A stretch of 5,707 nucleotides of DNA from Actinomycetota bacterium. GTDB taxonomy: Bacteria; Actinomycetota; Thermoleophilia; Gaiellales; Gaiellaceae. Shown piece by piece: positions 5,690 to 5,707 of this stretch. The number at the start of each line of letters is the position of its first letter. Position 1 is the first letter of the stretch. The stretch spans positions 1 to 5,707 of the forward strand of contig JAFAIV010000336.1 in assembly GCA_019236545.1 (NCBI GenBank), read 5' to 3'. The position numbers were made by a program, and so were the translations under genes. The notes under the pieces are model-generated. The model did no database searches. It had not been told where the DNA came from and saw only the letters and a program-made list of their open reading frames with translations.

Positions 5690-5707
5690 CCGAGGCGCAG
5701 GTCTGGG
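5686..5707 (+). CDS. paaD: Probable paaD, first codons only
   Basis: A GTG at 5686 overlaps the paaC stop as GTGA and opens a frame reading VTEAQVW to the right edge. The position after paaC, the repeated 4-base overlap and a start resembling PaaD proteins (a short acidic-Ala run followed by VW) suggest paaD, the MIP18/DUF59-type protein thought to aid iron-sulphur assembly in the PaaE reductase. Only seven residues are visible, so the call rests mostly on operon order. Confidence 0.6.

Noticed and set aside
1..5707. Mobile elements, CRISPR arrays, tRNA or rRNA genes
   Set aside because: No transposase-like protein, spaced direct repeats or structured RNA sequence was seen; the only gaps without genes are 57 and 41 bases long.

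Overview
This window comes from a very GC-rich bacterial chromosome. Every reading frame has strong G/C bias at third positions, GTG and TTG starts are common, and genes are packed with 4-base stop/start overlaps or short divergent gaps. Several genes have a TANNNT box 6 bases before GTG and no Shine-Dalgarno sequence, which points to leaderless transcripts. Together this suggests an actinobacterium-like organism, possibly of a deep lineage such as Thermoleophilia. That placement is inference; nothing here is a taxonomic marker.

Layout. (1) Positions 1-1125, minus strand: the two E1 subunits of a thiamine-diphosphate-dependent 2-oxoacid dehydrogenase. E1 alpha is complete; E1 beta is present only as its first 33 codons and runs off the left edge. 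(2) Positions 1126-1182: a 57-base divergent gap with two back-to-back promoters. (3) Positions 1183-2382, plus strand: a Tat-exported phosphoesterase of the phospholipase C / acid phosphatase family. (4) Positions 2379-3832, minus strand: a two-gene unit of a TetR-family regulator followed by a diacylglycerol-kinase-family lipid kinase, coupled by a GTGA overlap. The kinase meets the phosphoesterase tail to tail, with the two stop codons sharing one CTAG. (5) Positions 3833-3873: a divergent control region with a 14-base palindrome that fits the operator I recall for PaaR of Thermus thermophilus. (6) Positions 3874-5707, plus strand: paaA-paaB-paaC and the first codons of paaD, each overlapping the next by 4 bases.

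How the parts work together. PaaABC(D)(E) form the ring-1,2-epoxidase that acts on phenylacetyl-CoA in aerobic phenylacetate breakdown. The divergent TetR protein is very probably the pathway repressor (PaaR), released by a pathway CoA thioester. Its operator sits just downstream of the paaA -10 box and touches the regulator's own predicted -10 box, so one site could control both directions. The pathway ends in acetyl-CoA and succinyl-CoA, and the nearby 2-oxoacid dehydrogenase also makes acyl-CoA, but sequence alone does not show that they are functionally linked.

The most unusual observation is that PaaC, usually described as the catalytically silent structural partner of PaaA, here carries a complete six-residue carboxylate/histidine ligand set. 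Its within-pair spacing is identical to that in PaaA.
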